From positions 1 to 61,516 of the forward strand of contig JAGNZC010000015.1 in NCBI GenBank assembly GCA_017984635.1: a stretch of DNA of 61,516 nucleotides, in the 5' to 3' direction. The DNA is from Crocinitomicaceae bacterium (GTDB taxonomy: Bacteria; Bacteroidota; Bacteroidia; Flavobacteriales_D; Crocinitomicaceae). Shown piece after piece: positions 1 through 8,402 of this stretch. Every line of letters begins with the position of its first letter. Positions within the stretch are counted from its first letter, which is position 1. Position numbers and translations under genes: made by a program. The notes beneath the pieces are model-generated. The model had not been told where the DNA came from. It saw only the letters and a list, made by a program, of their open reading frames with translations, and made no database searches.

Positions 1-902
1 GCTAATAAATTGTATGCATTGAAATCACCAATTAATCGCGTCCAAACCTCATGGCCATTTAAGGTAAGTACTAATCCAGAGAATTGATTTTCTATTACTT
101 TACCTTTAAATTCTGATGGAGTTTTGAGTGCATACGTATGTTTAGATGCAGATGTGTTTTGTAACATCACTGAACCATTTTTGTCATCTGAATTTGTCAA
201 TGCAAATGCATCTTTTGATAAATGATCAAAGAATGATTTTTTTACATGAATGTATTCTGCAAATGTTTTGTGGTAATCCAAATGATCGTGAGTGATGTTG
301 GTGAATACTCCGCCTTTGAATTCCAAGCCAGTTATTCTGTGCTGGTGAATCGCGTGTGAACTCACTTCCATAAAGCAATGCGAACAACCATCTTCCACCA
401 TTTCTGCCAATAATTGATTCAACGAAACAGGATCTGGTGTTGTGTGTGTGGCTGCAATTGCTCGGTCTCCAATTTTATTCACTACTGTAGATAACAAACC
501 ACAATGGAATCCCAATTTTTTGTAGAGATTAAATAATAGGGTAGTACTTGTCGTTTTACCGTTTGTCCCTGTAATGCCTATTAAGTTTAATTTTTTAGAC
601 GGGTGATCATAAAAATTAGTCGCCATTACCGCTAACGTTTCTGAAGTGTTTGGCGTGACAATTAACGCGCAATTTGCTGGAACTTCAATTGTTTCTTCGG
701 ATATAATTACAGAACATCCATTTTCAATAACAGATGCGATAAATGAATGTCCATCTGTTTGTACACCACGAATGGCAACAAAAACAGAATCAGAAGTTGC
801 TTTTCTAGAATCAAATACAATTGCTTGGATGTTTTTATCCAAGTCACCACGTGTAGATGTGATGTTACAATTAACTAATATTTCGTTTAATTGAGTTTTC
901 AT
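1..902 (-). CDS. murE: UDP-N-acetylmuramoyl-tripeptide synthetase MurE (partial, C-terminus off window)
   Basis: Adds the third stem-peptide residue (usually meso-diaminopimelate) to UDP-MurNAc-L-Ala-D-Glu in cytoplasmic peptidoglycan synthesis. About 300 N-terminal residues are visible. The Mur-ligase P-loop GTNGKTT lies near residue 112 and is followed by the HTTPD and MEVSSHA motifs of MurE, then FTNITHDHLDYH. The gene runs off the left edge, so the substrate-specificity motif (DNPR-type) cannot be read. Its ATG overlaps the ftsI stop as ATGA, which indicates translational coupling in the dcw operon. Confidence 0.95.
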   Translation of the reverse strand, partial: MKTQLNEILVNCNITSTRGDLDKNIQAIVFDSRKATSDSVFVAIRGVQTDGHSFIASVIENGCSVIISEETIEVPANCALIVTPNTSETLAVMATNFYDHPSKKLNLIGITGTNGKTTSTTLLFNLYKKLGFHCGLLSTVVNKIGDRAIAATHTTPDPVSLNQLLAEMVEDGCSHCFMEVSSHAIHQHRITGLEFKGGVFTNITHDHLDYHKTFAEYIHVKKSFFDHLSKDAFALTNSDDKNGSVMLQNTSASKHTYALKTPSEFKGKVIENQFSGLVLTLNGHEVWTRLIGDFNAYNLL

Positions 903-3016
903 TCTTTCATTTTCAATTCAATAATTCCTCCTTTGAAAATTGGTGTACCAGAAGGAATTGATTGTTTTACTACTTTGCCATAGCCATTTATGTGAGCAAC
1001 CATTCCTGTTGACTCAATTAAATAAACAGCATCCTTTGCACTTAAACCAATTAGATTTGGAACAGCATTTTTTAAAATTGATTTTTTTGATAACTTGATG
1101 TAAGTTTCTTCTTGTTCTGTATTCAACCATTCAGCATATTCTTTTAACGAATATTTAATTCCCATTAATTTGAAAATTCTCAACAAATCGTATTTGTAAC
1201 CATTCATTGCAACTGGAGCATTTATTTTTTTCTTTTTTTGTTCGTTGATCGCACGATGGTATTCTAATTTAGTTGCGTAAACTTTATTCGCGATAGCTGC
1301 AAAAACAGTTCCTGCTACAGTCGATCCATAAATGTCTTTAGATGGTTGGGTGACAACAACAATACATGAATAAATCGGCTTTTTAGCTGGAAAATAACCA
1401 ACAAATGATGCTTGATATTTTTCTTCACCTTTTTTTCCGTAGTTACCTTCATCATTCAATATCCGTGCAGTTCCTGTTTTACCAGCAATGTCAAAATAGG
1501 AAGATGTTAATTTTGATCCTGTTCCACCTTTGCGCATTACCCCCTCTAAACATTCTCTCAAAATATCTAAGGTAGGTTGTGAGCAAATTTTATCTTTGAT
1601 TACAACTGGTTTGAATTTTTTCACTACTTCTACACCTCTTCTAACTTCTTTAACAAATTGAGGTCTAACAAAAACCCCATTATTAGCAACAGCATTGTAA
1701 AAACTCAACGTTTGTATTGGTGTTTGTAATACTTCGTATCCAATTGCCATCCAAGGTAAAGATGTAGCATTCCAATCTTTTTTACCTGGTCTAAAAATTT
1801 TTGGTGCAACTTCTCCTTCAATGTCTAGGTTTAATTTTTCAGTTAAACCAAACGACTCTAGTCGATCTATAAATGCTTGAGGTTCTAACCCATAAGCTTT
1901 GTTGATAATTTTTGAAATGACATTGGATGATTTAATAAACGCTTTTCGAATGGTGATTTTTCCATAGCCTCCTTTGTGGGAATCATGTAATGTTCTACCA
2001 TGAAATTTATAGACTCCAACTGCATTTATTGTATCATCGATTTTTATTTTTTCATCTTCTAATGCCGCCATTAATGAAGCTAATTTAAAAGTTGAACCTG
2101 GTACTTCTCTAGAACCAATCGCTTGATTGTATTGTTCTGAATACTCATATTCACCTTTTCTACTTAAATTAACGATTGCTTTGACAAAGCCTGTTTTCAC
2201 ATCCATAACAATGGCGCATCCACTTTTTGCTTTTTGGTCTTTTAACTGGCGTTCTAACTCAGAATGTGCTACTTCTTGTATATCTTTATCAATCGATGTA
2301 ACTACATCTGCACCTTCAACAGCTTCTTTTACAATTTTACCTGTTTTTTTCCAACCCGTAGAAATGCGTTGTTCCATTTCAGCCCCTTGCTCACCTTTTA
2401 AAAATGAATTGAAACCACCTTCAAGTCCAACGGCAATTTCTTTGGTGTTTTCGTTAGCGGGTTTAAAGTAACCCAAAGTTCTACTCATTAAATCACCATG
2501 AGATCGTTTGCGAATGATTGTTTCATCTGTGTCGATTAATCCACCTTTTAATTTCCCTAAATTGAAAATTGGCAGTTTTGCAATTTTTCTTCGCTCATCG
2601 TTACTTACTTTCTTGCGAATTAATAAATAACGAGAACCTCTTTCACGCGCACTTCGAATACTATTTTCATATTCTCGTGCACTTTTATCATTCGGATACA
2701 TTTTAGCAAGTCCCCTTGCTAAATCAGTCACTTCTTCTTCAAATACTTTTTCTTTTACAACTGTAGGATCCATATGGATGTCATAAAAAGAAACCGATGT
2801 TACAAGCGGAGTGTAATTCACATCTAAAATTTGACCTCTTCGTGGCGTTCTTTTTACATAGCGAATTGGAATTTTTTCATTTTTCCCATTCTTTGAAGAG
2901 TTCCCGTCTCCATCAAATTGTATAGAAATCGTTTTAAATAACACAACTAGCATAATTAAAACAAACCCAATATAAATTAGGTAAGTTCTAGGCACTATTT
3001 CTTTGTGTTCTTTCAT
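899..3016 (-). CDS. ftsI: Penicillin-binding protein, FtsI/PBP3-type transpeptidase with PASTA domain
   Basis: Septal peptidoglycan transpeptidase of the divisome. It has a short cytoplasmic N-terminus, one membrane anchor (about residues 11-28) and a large periplasmic part. The transpeptidase motifs are all present: STFK near residue 308 with the catalytic Ser, SSN near 363 and KTGT near 511. A single C-terminal PASTA domain (about residues 650-705, beginning VPNLIGLSAKDA) is usual for Bacteroidota FtsI. The 705-residue length fits the family. It sits 2 bp after the FtsL-like gene and overlaps murE by 4 bp. Confidence 0.95.
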   Translation of the reverse strand: MKEHKEIVPRTYLIYIGFVLIMLVVLFKTISIQFDGDGNSSKNGKNEKIPIRYVKRTPRRGQILDVNYTPLVTSVSFYDIHMDPTVVKEKVFEEEVTDLARGLAKMYPNDKSAREYENSIRSARERGSRYLLIRKKVSNDERRKIAKLPIFNLGKLKGGLIDTDETIIRKRSHGDLMSRTLGYFKPANENTKEIAVGLEGGFNSFLKGEQGAEMEQRISTGWKKTGKIVKEAVEGADVVTSIDKDIQEVAHSELERQLKDQKAKSGCAIVMDVKTGFVKAIVNLSRKGEYEYSEQYNQAIGSREVPGSTFKLASLMAALEDEKIKIDDTINAVGVYKFHGRTLHDSHKGGYGKITIRKAFIKSSNVISKIINKAYGLEPQAFIDRLESFGLTEKLNLDIEGEVAPKIFRPGKKDWNATSLPWMAIGYEVLQTPIQTLSFYNAVANNGVFVRPQFVKEVRRGVEVVKKFKPVVIKDKICSQPTLDILRECLEGVMRKGGTGSKLTSSYFDIAGKTGTARILNDEGNYGKKGEEKYQASFVGYFPAKKPIYSCIVVVTQPSKDIYGSTVAGTVFAAIANKVYATKLEYHRAINEQKKKKINAPVAMNGYKYDLLRIFKLMGIKYSLKEYAEWLNTEQEETYIKLSKKSILKNAVPNLIGLSAKDAVYLIESTGMVAHINGYGKVVKQSIPSGTPIFKGGIIELKMKE

Positions 3017-3018
3017 TT

Positions 3019-3447
3019 TTATTTATTCTCTTTTTTAATACGAATAACCTTCGTATTGTTTTGTGTTTCTTTTAATCCTTGTGGCCCTAGTCGTTTAACC
3101 AATCTAAAGCGACGTGTCATCATTTCTAAGCGCGCTTTAGCTTCTATGAATTCTGCATTTTTTTCATCTAATTCAGATTGAGTTTTGTCAACATCTTTAG
3201 ATAATTGTTTGCCATAATAGCCTTTTCCAACTATCAGTAGCAATAAAAAAATGATGAAGAATATAAAGCTCAAATTGTTTAACACAAATTCACGCGTTAA
3301 AAATTCACCATTTAGAATTTGAGTCAGTGCATTCGACTTTGAGTTTTTTGGTGTAGCCACTTTTTTGGACTTCACTTTTTTCTCAACAGGCTGAACAACT
3401 TCTTCCTCGTTTTCCTTACTGCGTTCTATGTATTCATTTATCGCCAT
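3019..3447 (-). CDS. ftsL: FtsL-like divisome protein (bitopic membrane protein)
   Basis: Small division protein called mainly from position between rsmH and ftsI and from topology. It has a basic, charged cytoplasmic N-terminus, one membrane helix (about residues 55-75), then a periplasmic heptad-like stretch beginning KDVDKTQSELDEKNAEF, which fits an FtsL coiled coil. The ATG at 3447 was preferred to an upstream TTG in the same frame; it overlaps the end of rsmH by 14 bp. FtsL sequences diverge widely, so the assignment rests on synteny more than similarity. Confidence 0.8.
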   Translation of the reverse strand: MAINEYIERSKENEEEVVQPVEKKVKSKKVATPKNSKSNALTQILNGEFLTREFVLNNLSFIFFIIFLLLLIVGKGYYGKQLSKDVDKTQSELDEKNAEFIEAKARLEMMTRRFRLVKRLGPQGLKETQNNTKVIRIKKENK

Positions 3448-4357
3448 TTCTTTCAGCAATTCTTAATTTGGCACTACGTGCACGTGTATTTACTTCTATT
3501 TCTTCTTCTTTTGGAGCAATTGGGTGTCGGTTAATTTCTGTAAATGGCTTTAATACGTTTCCAAAAAAATCTTTGGTGATTTCACCGTGAATGGAACCTC
3601 TTTTCATGTAGTTTTTCACCAAACGATCTTCCAACGAATGGTACGACATTACAACCAAACGACCGTTTTCAGCGATGCATTCTTCCGTTTGCTCTAAAAA
3701 GCGCTCCAATACTTCAAGTTCTGTATTCACTTCTATGCGAATAGCTTGAAATACTTGAGCGAAAAATTTATGGTCTTTAAATTTTGGCGCACATTTTTCA
3801 AGTGCAGCCATTAAGTCGTTGGTTGTTTTGATTTTTTTAGAAGCACGAACTTTAACAATTTCACTTGCTACTTTTCGAGCATTGCTCAATTCTCCAAACG
3901 TTCTGAAAAGTTTGGTTAATGCGTATTCTTCGTATTCATTTACAATTGTATAGGCGCTAACTTCTCCATTCTTATTCATTCGCATATCTAATGGGGCATT
4001 AGCGCGAATAGAAAAACCTCTTGTTTCTTCATCAAATTGATGCGAAGAAACACCTAAGTCAGCCAATATGCCATCCACTTTTTTGATGCCTAATAACCGA
4101 AGGTGATTGGATAAAAAAGCAAAGTTTGCTGCTACAAAGAAAAAATTAGGAGCTTCCCATGCGTTTTTTTTCGCGTCTGGGTCTTGATCGAAAACAATCA
4201 GTTTCCCTTTCGGACTTAATTGCTTATAAATTGCTTTTGAATGCCCGCCACCGCCAAAAGTGACATCTACATAAACACCGTCAGGATTGATATTTAATCC
4301 TTCCAAGCATTCATTGAGCATTACTGGTATGTGGTATGTGTTTTCGCTATTCTCCAT
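3434..4357 (-). CDS. rsmH: 16S rRNA (cytosine(1402)-N(4))-methyltransferase RsmH (MraW)
   Basis: SAM-dependent N4-methylation of C1402 in 16S rRNA. The protein opens with HIPVMLNECLEGL and carries the family SAM-binding motif VDVTFGGGGHS near residue 30, then DLGVSSHQFDEETRGFSIR and the C-terminal VMSYHSLEDRLVK. At 307 residues it is full length. Its ATG overlaps the mraZ stop region by 11 bp, and it is the second gene of the dcw cluster, its standard place. Confidence 0.97.
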   Translation of the reverse strand: MENSENTYHIPVMLNECLEGLNINPDGVYVDVTFGGGGHSKAIYKQLSPKGKLIVFDQDPDAKKNAWEAPNFFFVAANFAFLSNHLRLLGIKKVDGILADLGVSSHQFDEETRGFSIRANAPLDMRMNKNGEVSAYTIVNEYEEYALTKLFRTFGELSNARKVASEIVKVRASKKIKTTNDLMAALEKCAPKFKDHKFFAQVFQAIRIEVNTELEVLERFLEQTEECIAENGRLVVMSYHSLEDRLVKNYMKRGSIHGEITKDFFGNVLKPFTEINRHPIAPKEEEIEVNTRARSAKLRIAERNGDK

Positions 4358-4805
4358 CCGTTAAGTCACCCATTACTTCATCCGCTAAATCAGCGAAATC
4401 CGTCATGTTTCCTTCGATCATTTCGAAGTATTTAGACTTATCCCAGATTTCAATTCGATCGTTGTATGCGATGAGCATAACATCTTGAACCAATCCGACA
4501 CGTTCTGTGTGTGCGGTTGGAATCAAGATACGACCTGCATTATCCAAAGCAACCAATTTCGCCCCTTGATGAAACAAGCGGTAAAACATTCGGTTTTTTG
4601 GTTTAAACAAATTCATTTTAGAAAGCTTCTCACTTATTTTTTCCCACTCAGATAGCGGGTAAAGCGTTAGACAATCTTCAAATCCTTTGTTCAGCATGAA
4701 ATCACGTTGTGTTGCAGGAGAAAGCTGCTTCCGTAATCCGGAAGGAAACAAGAAACGCCCTTTCGCGTCCAATTTTACCTCAAATTCTCCTACTAAGCCT
4801 GCCAT
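4347..4805 (-). CDS. mraZ: Transcriptional regulator MraZ
   Basis: DNA-binding repressor of the dcw operon, a SpoVT/AbrB-like double-domain protein that assembles into rings. Two SpoVT-AbrB halves are visible: residues about 6-50 (FEVKLDAKGRFLFPSGLR) and about 80-125 (KLVALDNAGRILIPTAHTE). The 152-residue length is typical. It is first in the operon, and TGGTA repeats spaced by 10 bp lie just upstream, consistent with autoregulation. Confidence 0.96.
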   Translation of the reverse strand: MAGLVGEFEVKLDAKGRFLFPSGLRKQLSPATQRDFMLNKGFEDCLTLYPLSEWEKISEKLSKMNLFKPKNRMFYRLFHQGAKLVALDNAGRILIPTAHTERVGLVQDVMLIAYNDRIEIWDKSKYFEMIEGNMTDFADLADEVMGDLTDGE

Positions 4806-4838
4806 GACGATTAATAATGGGTAAAATTAATGGATTTC

Positions 4839-4854
4839 TACCACTTTTTACCAC
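4839..4854 (-). promoter_or_regulatory. Candidate MraZ boxes proximal to mraZ
   Basis: On the minus strand this reads GTGGTAAAAAGTGGTA: two TGGTA units exactly 10 bp apart, 34-49 bp upstream of the mraZ ATG. In E. coli MraZ binds TGGGN repeats separated by 5 bp, which is the same geometry with one base changed. A copy identical over 16 bp lies in the opposite orientation at 4962-4977. Binding by MraZ is inference. Confidence 0.65.
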
Positions 4855-4961
4855 TCTTTTAATAATTGTTAATAAATTATAACGATTAGAATAGAAAAAG
4901 GTTTCAAAAAAGTAAAAATATTTTCATTTATTCTTTGTTTTTAGTAGTGTTATTTTGATTT

Positions 4962-4977
4962 GTGGTAAAAAGTGGTA
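4962..4977 (+). promoter_or_regulatory. Second, inverted copy of the MraZ-box pair
   Basis: GTGGTAAAAAGTGGTA on the plus strand, the exact inverted copy of 4839-4854. It lies about 130 bp before the divergent membrane-protein gene at 5109. The rest of the 303-bp gap between 4806 and 5108 shows only AT-rich sequence and no other gene. The site could form a repression loop over mraZ or extend control to the divergent gene. Confidence 0.6.
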
Positions 4978-5108
4978 AGAATTTTGTGATTTTTCAACAA
5001 TTGGGGTTTTCAACAAGAAATCAACAGGTTTTTAACAAGGTTTGGATTTTTTTTAGTTGTTTTGAGGGTTGAATATGAAATAGAATTAAACTTTTTGAAC
5101 AAATAGAG

Positions 5109-6581
5109 ATGTTTAAACACAAAAATTTCCATGTGTCTTTTGTTGTTGTTTTGATGGCTTGTTTCTTCATGGCAATCTCTTTTGTTAATCATTATTTTCT
5201 TCGAACATCTGCTTTAGATTTGGGGATGTTTAACCAAGCTTTGTATTGTTTTTCCAAAGGTGAAATGAATTACTTTACGCTTGATGTAGTTGGTAATTCA
5301 GCACTTTATTTTGCAGATCATTTTTCACCATTAACATTCATATATGTGCCTTTTTACTATTTGTTTGGTAATTGGACTTTGCTAATTATTCAGGTGGTTA
5401 TGATTGTATTGGCTGGTGTTGCGGTATATAAAATTGCAATGTTGACGTTAAAGTCTCACTTACAAAGTTTATTATGCATGTTTGTTTTTTATGCCAATTG
5501 GTCAATTGTTTCTTCGTTAGCATTTGATTTCCACAACAATGTAATGGCTGCAATGATATTGCCCTGGGTGTATTATTGGTATTTGAAAGGGTACAGGAAG
5601 TATGTTATAATTGGCGTTTTTTTAATGCTTCTTGCAAAAGAAAATACTGGTTTATGGGTAGGTTTTATTTTTTTAGGTTTATCAATTCAAAAAGCATGGG
5701 AAAACAGAAAGAACTTGCAAACTAGTAGCTTTTCCTTTGAGTTAGTAATTGTAATTTGTTCCTTTCTATATTTCATTTCAATCAATAGTATTGTAATGCC
5801 TTTGTTGAATAATGGAGTTAATGTTCAATTAAAAAGATATGCCCTTTTAGGGGGGGATTTGAAAGAAATTGGCTGGAATTTTTTAATTCATCCAATTCGC
5901 TCTTTATCTTATTTCTTTATCAATACAGATCTTCAACAGTTTGACAACATTAAACGCGATTTTCACTTAACTGTGCTTTTATCTGGAGGTGCATTTCTCA
6001 TAATAAGACCACTTTATTTTTGGATGCTTATTCCAATATATGCTCAAAAAATGCTTGCTTCGCAATCTAGTTTGTGGGGCTTAGGAGGTCAATATTCCAT
6101 TGAATTCTCAGTTATTATATCGTTTTCATTGATTTTTGGTATAGCAAAATTTCAACAAATAAAAACAAGAATTTGGTTGTTGATTATTGTATCTGTTTTA
6201 ACCATGAGTGTTAATTTTTACTTAGTAAATGCTACAATTTCTGAATATTTAGACCGCACCACTAGAGATTATTCGTATTCTGCCCATTACGATTCAGGCG
6301 GTGTAGATGTTGATTACATTAAAAAAGCTATTCAATGTATTCCAAATGATGTCCCTGTATCAGTTACAAGTTGTCTTGCACCTCGTTTAGAAAAAAGGCA
6401 GGAGCTTTATGCTTTTCCTATTGTTAAAAATGCTAGCTATATTGTTTTATTAACTAAAGGAAGAAGTTCATGGCCATTGACAGATATAGAGTTGACAAAT
6501 TCAATTAAAGAATTGAAATTGTCAACAGAGTTCAAACTTATTCACGATAAGAAGCATTTATTGATTTTTAAACGAAAATGA
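5109..6581 (+). CDS. DUF2079 family polytopic membrane protein
   Basis: Integral membrane protein with about ten hydrophobic helices. The N-terminal part has the DUF2079 signature: SALDLGMFNQALYCF, then ADHFSPLTFIYVPFYYLFGNW and a following helix. DUF2079 proteins resemble GT-C glycosyltransferase-fold membrane proteins, but no reaction is established. The acidic residue in the first extracytoplasmic loop (the D of ALDLGMFNQ) is where GT-C enzymes place their catalytic aspartate; that is inference. It is transcribed divergently from mraZ and shares its intergenic region. Confidence 0.75.
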   Translation: MFKHKNFHVSFVVVLMACFFMAISFVNHYFLRTSALDLGMFNQALYCFSKGEMNYFTLDVVGNSALYFADHFSPLTFIYVPFYYLFGNWTLLIIQVVMIVLAGVAVYKIAMLTLKSHLQSLLCMFVFYANWSIVSSLAFDFHNNVMAAMILPWVYYWYLKGYRKYVIIGVFLMLLAKENTGLWVGFIFLGLSIQKAWENRKNLQTSSFSFELVIVICSFLYFISINSIVMPLLNNGVNVQLKRYALLGGDLKEIGWNFLIHPIRSLSYFFINTDLQQFDNIKRDFHLTVLLSGGAFLIIRPLYFWMLIPIYAQKMLASQSSLWGLGGQYSIEFSVIISFSLIFGIAKFQQIKTRIWLLIIVSVLTMSVNFYLVNATISEYLDRTTRDYSYSAHYDSGGVDVDYIKKAIQCIPNDVPVSVTSCLAPRLEKRQELYAFPIVKNASYIVLLTKGRSSWPLTDIELTNSIKELKLSTEFKLIHDKKHLLIFKRK

Positions 6582-6600
6582 AATGCGACGATACATTCAT

Positions 6601-6608
6601 TAACTTTG
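6601..6608 (+). promoter_or_regulatory. -7 element TAACTTTG, near-leaderless
   Basis: A perfect TAnnTTTG box ends 4 nt before the ATG at 6613. With the usual spacing, transcription would begin at or one base before the start codon. The same arrangement is seen at sufS, tlyA and purK in this window. Confidence 0.6.
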
Positions 6609-6612
6609 TTCC

Positions 6613-7539
6613 ATGAAAATTGAGTTAAAAGCATGGTTGCTGTTGTTTGTTTTAGCGGGTATTTGGGGCAGCTCATTTATTTTAATGAAAAAAGGGATGT
6701 TTCACACTGCTGGTGTTCCGATTTTTTCGGCAATGCAAGTAGGAGCGTTAAGAATTACATTAGCAAGTAGTGTGCTATTGCCGTTTGGGATTTATCATCT
6801 TCGCAAAATACAATCGATTAAACAATTTCTTTTATTTTCAATGGTGGGTGTATTTGGGAATCTTATTCCCGCGTTCCTCTTTACTTATGCTGAAACAGGT
6901 TTGTCGTCAGGATATGCAGGTATGTTGAATAGTTTTACACCTATATTTTCATTATTAATTGGCTTTATAGTGTTTAAAATCCGCTTGTCATCGGTTCAAC
7001 TTTTTGGTGTTATCATCGGTTTTGTAGGAATTGTTTTGTTAATGTTAGCTGGACATGATTTTGAATCGAAAGGTACGTGGTGGCAAATATCAGCGATCGT
7101 ATTAGCGACATTTATGTATGGCATTAGTTTAAACACAATCAAACATACATTGCAAAATTTTTCCGCGATTCAAATTACATCCTTAGCTTTTACGATTGTT
7201 TTCATTCCATCGTTAATTGGCAACTATTATTTTGGCACTATTACAACCATTCAAACAAATAAATTTGCGTTTGAAGGATTCGCTGCAATTGCACTATTGG
7301 CAATAGTTGGAACTGCCTTGGCGACAATCATTTTTAATCGTGTCATAGCTTATACGTCTACTTTGTTTGCAAGTGGAGTCACTTATTTTATTCCAATTGT
7401 AGCTGTTTTGATTGGTTTTTCATTTGGTGAAAGCATTACATTCTTTCAATTATTAGCTATGATTGTTGTTTTGTTGGGTGTGTTTATAGCTAATTACTGG
7501 ACATTTATCCAGCAAAAAATCATTAAAAAGCAGGGTTGA
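6613..7539 (+). CDS. EamA/DMT-family transporter
   Basis: Inner-membrane permease of the drug/metabolite transporter superfamily. It has two tandem EamA repeats of about five helices each: the first begins LLFVLAGIWGSSFILMKKG and the second starts around residue 150 (WWQISAIVLATFMYGISLN). The 308-residue length and WGSSF motif are typical. Family members export amino acids, nucleotides or metabolites, and the substrate cannot be told from sequence. It appears to be its own transcription unit. Confidence 0.9.
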   Translation: MKIELKAWLLLFVLAGIWGSSFILMKKGMFHTAGVPIFSAMQVGALRITLASSVLLPFGIYHLRKIQSIKQFLLFSMVGVFGNLIPAFLFTYAETGLSSGYAGMLNSFTPIFSLLIGFIVFKIRLSSVQLFGVIIGFVGIVLLMLAGHDFESKGTWWQISAIVLATFMYGISLNTIKHTLQNFSAIQITSLAFTIVFIPSLIGNYYFGTITTIQTNKFAFEGFAAIALLAIVGTALATIIFNRVIAYTSTLFASGVTYFIPIVAVLIGFSFGESITFFQLLAMIVVLLGVFIANYWTFIQQKIIKKQG

Positions 7540-7562
7540 TTTCAAATATTTCCAGATAATAG

Positions 7563-7592
7563 TTGTCTTTAATAGATTTTTAATTATCTTTG
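7563..7592 (+). promoter_or_regulatory. rplU-rpmA promoter (TTG-N19-TATCTTTG)
   Basis: TTG at 7563-7565 and TATCTTTG at 7585-7592 with 19 bp between them, matching the Bacteroidetes sigma consensus TTG-N17-23-TAnnTTTG. The leader to the rplU ATG is about 36 nt. Confidence 0.75.
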
Positions 7593-7632
7593 TCGTCCTA
7601 ATTTAAGGATTTAATTAATAAAAACAAGCTAT

Positions 7633-7944
7633 ATGTACGCAATTGTAGAGATAGCAGGGCAGCAATTCAAAGTGCAAAAAGACCAAAAAATCTTTGTACA
7701 CCGTTTGGCAGCTGAGAAAGGCGAAAAATTAACATTTGACCGCGTTCTTTTAGTTGACAATGATGGAAAGATCAATGTTGGCGCCCCAGCTATAGCAGGA
7801 GCTTCGGTAACTGCAGAAGTTTTAGATCACGTGAAAGGTGATAAAGTAATCGTTTTTAGAAAAAAACGTAGAAAAGGTTACAAAAAAAGAAATGGACATC
7901 GTCAGAGTTTTACGTCGATTACCATTAAAGACATCAAAGCTTAG
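7633..7944 (+). CDS. rplU: 50S ribosomal protein L21
   Basis: Large-subunit ribosomal protein that binds 23S rRNA near L20. Opens [15 protein letters not shown], the conserved L21 start, and ends with the basic segment [17 protein letters not shown] that contacts rRNA. The 103-residue length is exactly typical. It is followed by rpmA after 43 bp, the nearly universal rplU-rpmA pairing, and a terminator closes the unit. Confidence 0.98.
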   Translation: MYAIVEIAGQQFKVQKDQKIFVHRLAAEKGEKLTFDRVLLVDNDGKINVGAPAIAGASVTAEVLDHVKGDKVIVFRKKRRKGYKKRNGHRQSFTSITIKDIKA

Positions 7945-7987
7945 TAAAAATTTTCCAGGTTTATTTTTGGAATAAAAATTAAAAACA

Positions 7988-8257
7988 ATGGCACACAAAA
8001 AAGGAGTCGGTAGTTCGAAAAATGGTCGTGAATCACACAGTAAAAGATTGGGTGTAAAGATTTTTGGAGGACAAGCAGCAATCGCTGGAAATATTATTAT
8101 TCGTCAAAGAGGTACTCAACATCACCCAGGTGTTAATGTTGGTATTGGTAAAGATCATACGTTGTATGCTTTAACTGATGGTTTGGTAGAATTCCGTAAG
8201 AAAAAAGATAATCGTTCATTTGTATCAGTAGTTCCTTTTGAAACTGCAGAAGCATAA
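7988..8257 (+). CDS. rpmA: 50S ribosomal protein L27
   Basis: Large-subunit protein whose N-terminal tail reaches the peptidyl-transferase centre. Begins [19 protein letters not shown] directly, without the Firmicutes N-terminal extension that needs cleavage. The conserved core [20 protein letters not shown] is complete at 89 residues. Co-transcribed with rplU and followed 20 bp later by a strong intrinsic terminator. Confidence 0.98.
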   Translation: MAHKKGVGSSKNGRESHSKRLGVKIFGGQAAIAGNIIIRQRGTQHHPGVNVGIGKDHTLYALTDGLVEFRKKKDNRSFVSVVPFETAEA

Positions 8258-8276
8258 TTGAATTGAAATAATTAAT

Positions 8277-8305
8277 AAAGGCGAGCAGTTTGTTCGCCTT
8301 TTTTT
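8277..8305 (+). terminator. Intrinsic terminator after rplU-rpmA
   Basis: Stem AAAGGCGA (8277-8284) pairs with TCGCCTTT (8294-8301), with a 9-nt loop and a run of T to 8305. Confidence 0.9.
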
Positions 8306-8402
8306 ATGCGTTTAAGTTTTATGTTTTTTTGTCTTTTTTTTATTTGAATTCCCAAATATAACTGCTTTAAAATGATTAAATTCGTACTTTAAAAGAAATA
8401 AA

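Noticed and set aside
646..894. Plus-strand 82-residue open frame inside murE
   Set aside because: It is the reverse-strand shadow of MurE, which has clear motifs on the minus strand.
5010..5192. Minus-strand frame over the DUF2079 start
   Set aside because: No family features and it covers the promoter and start of a real gene.
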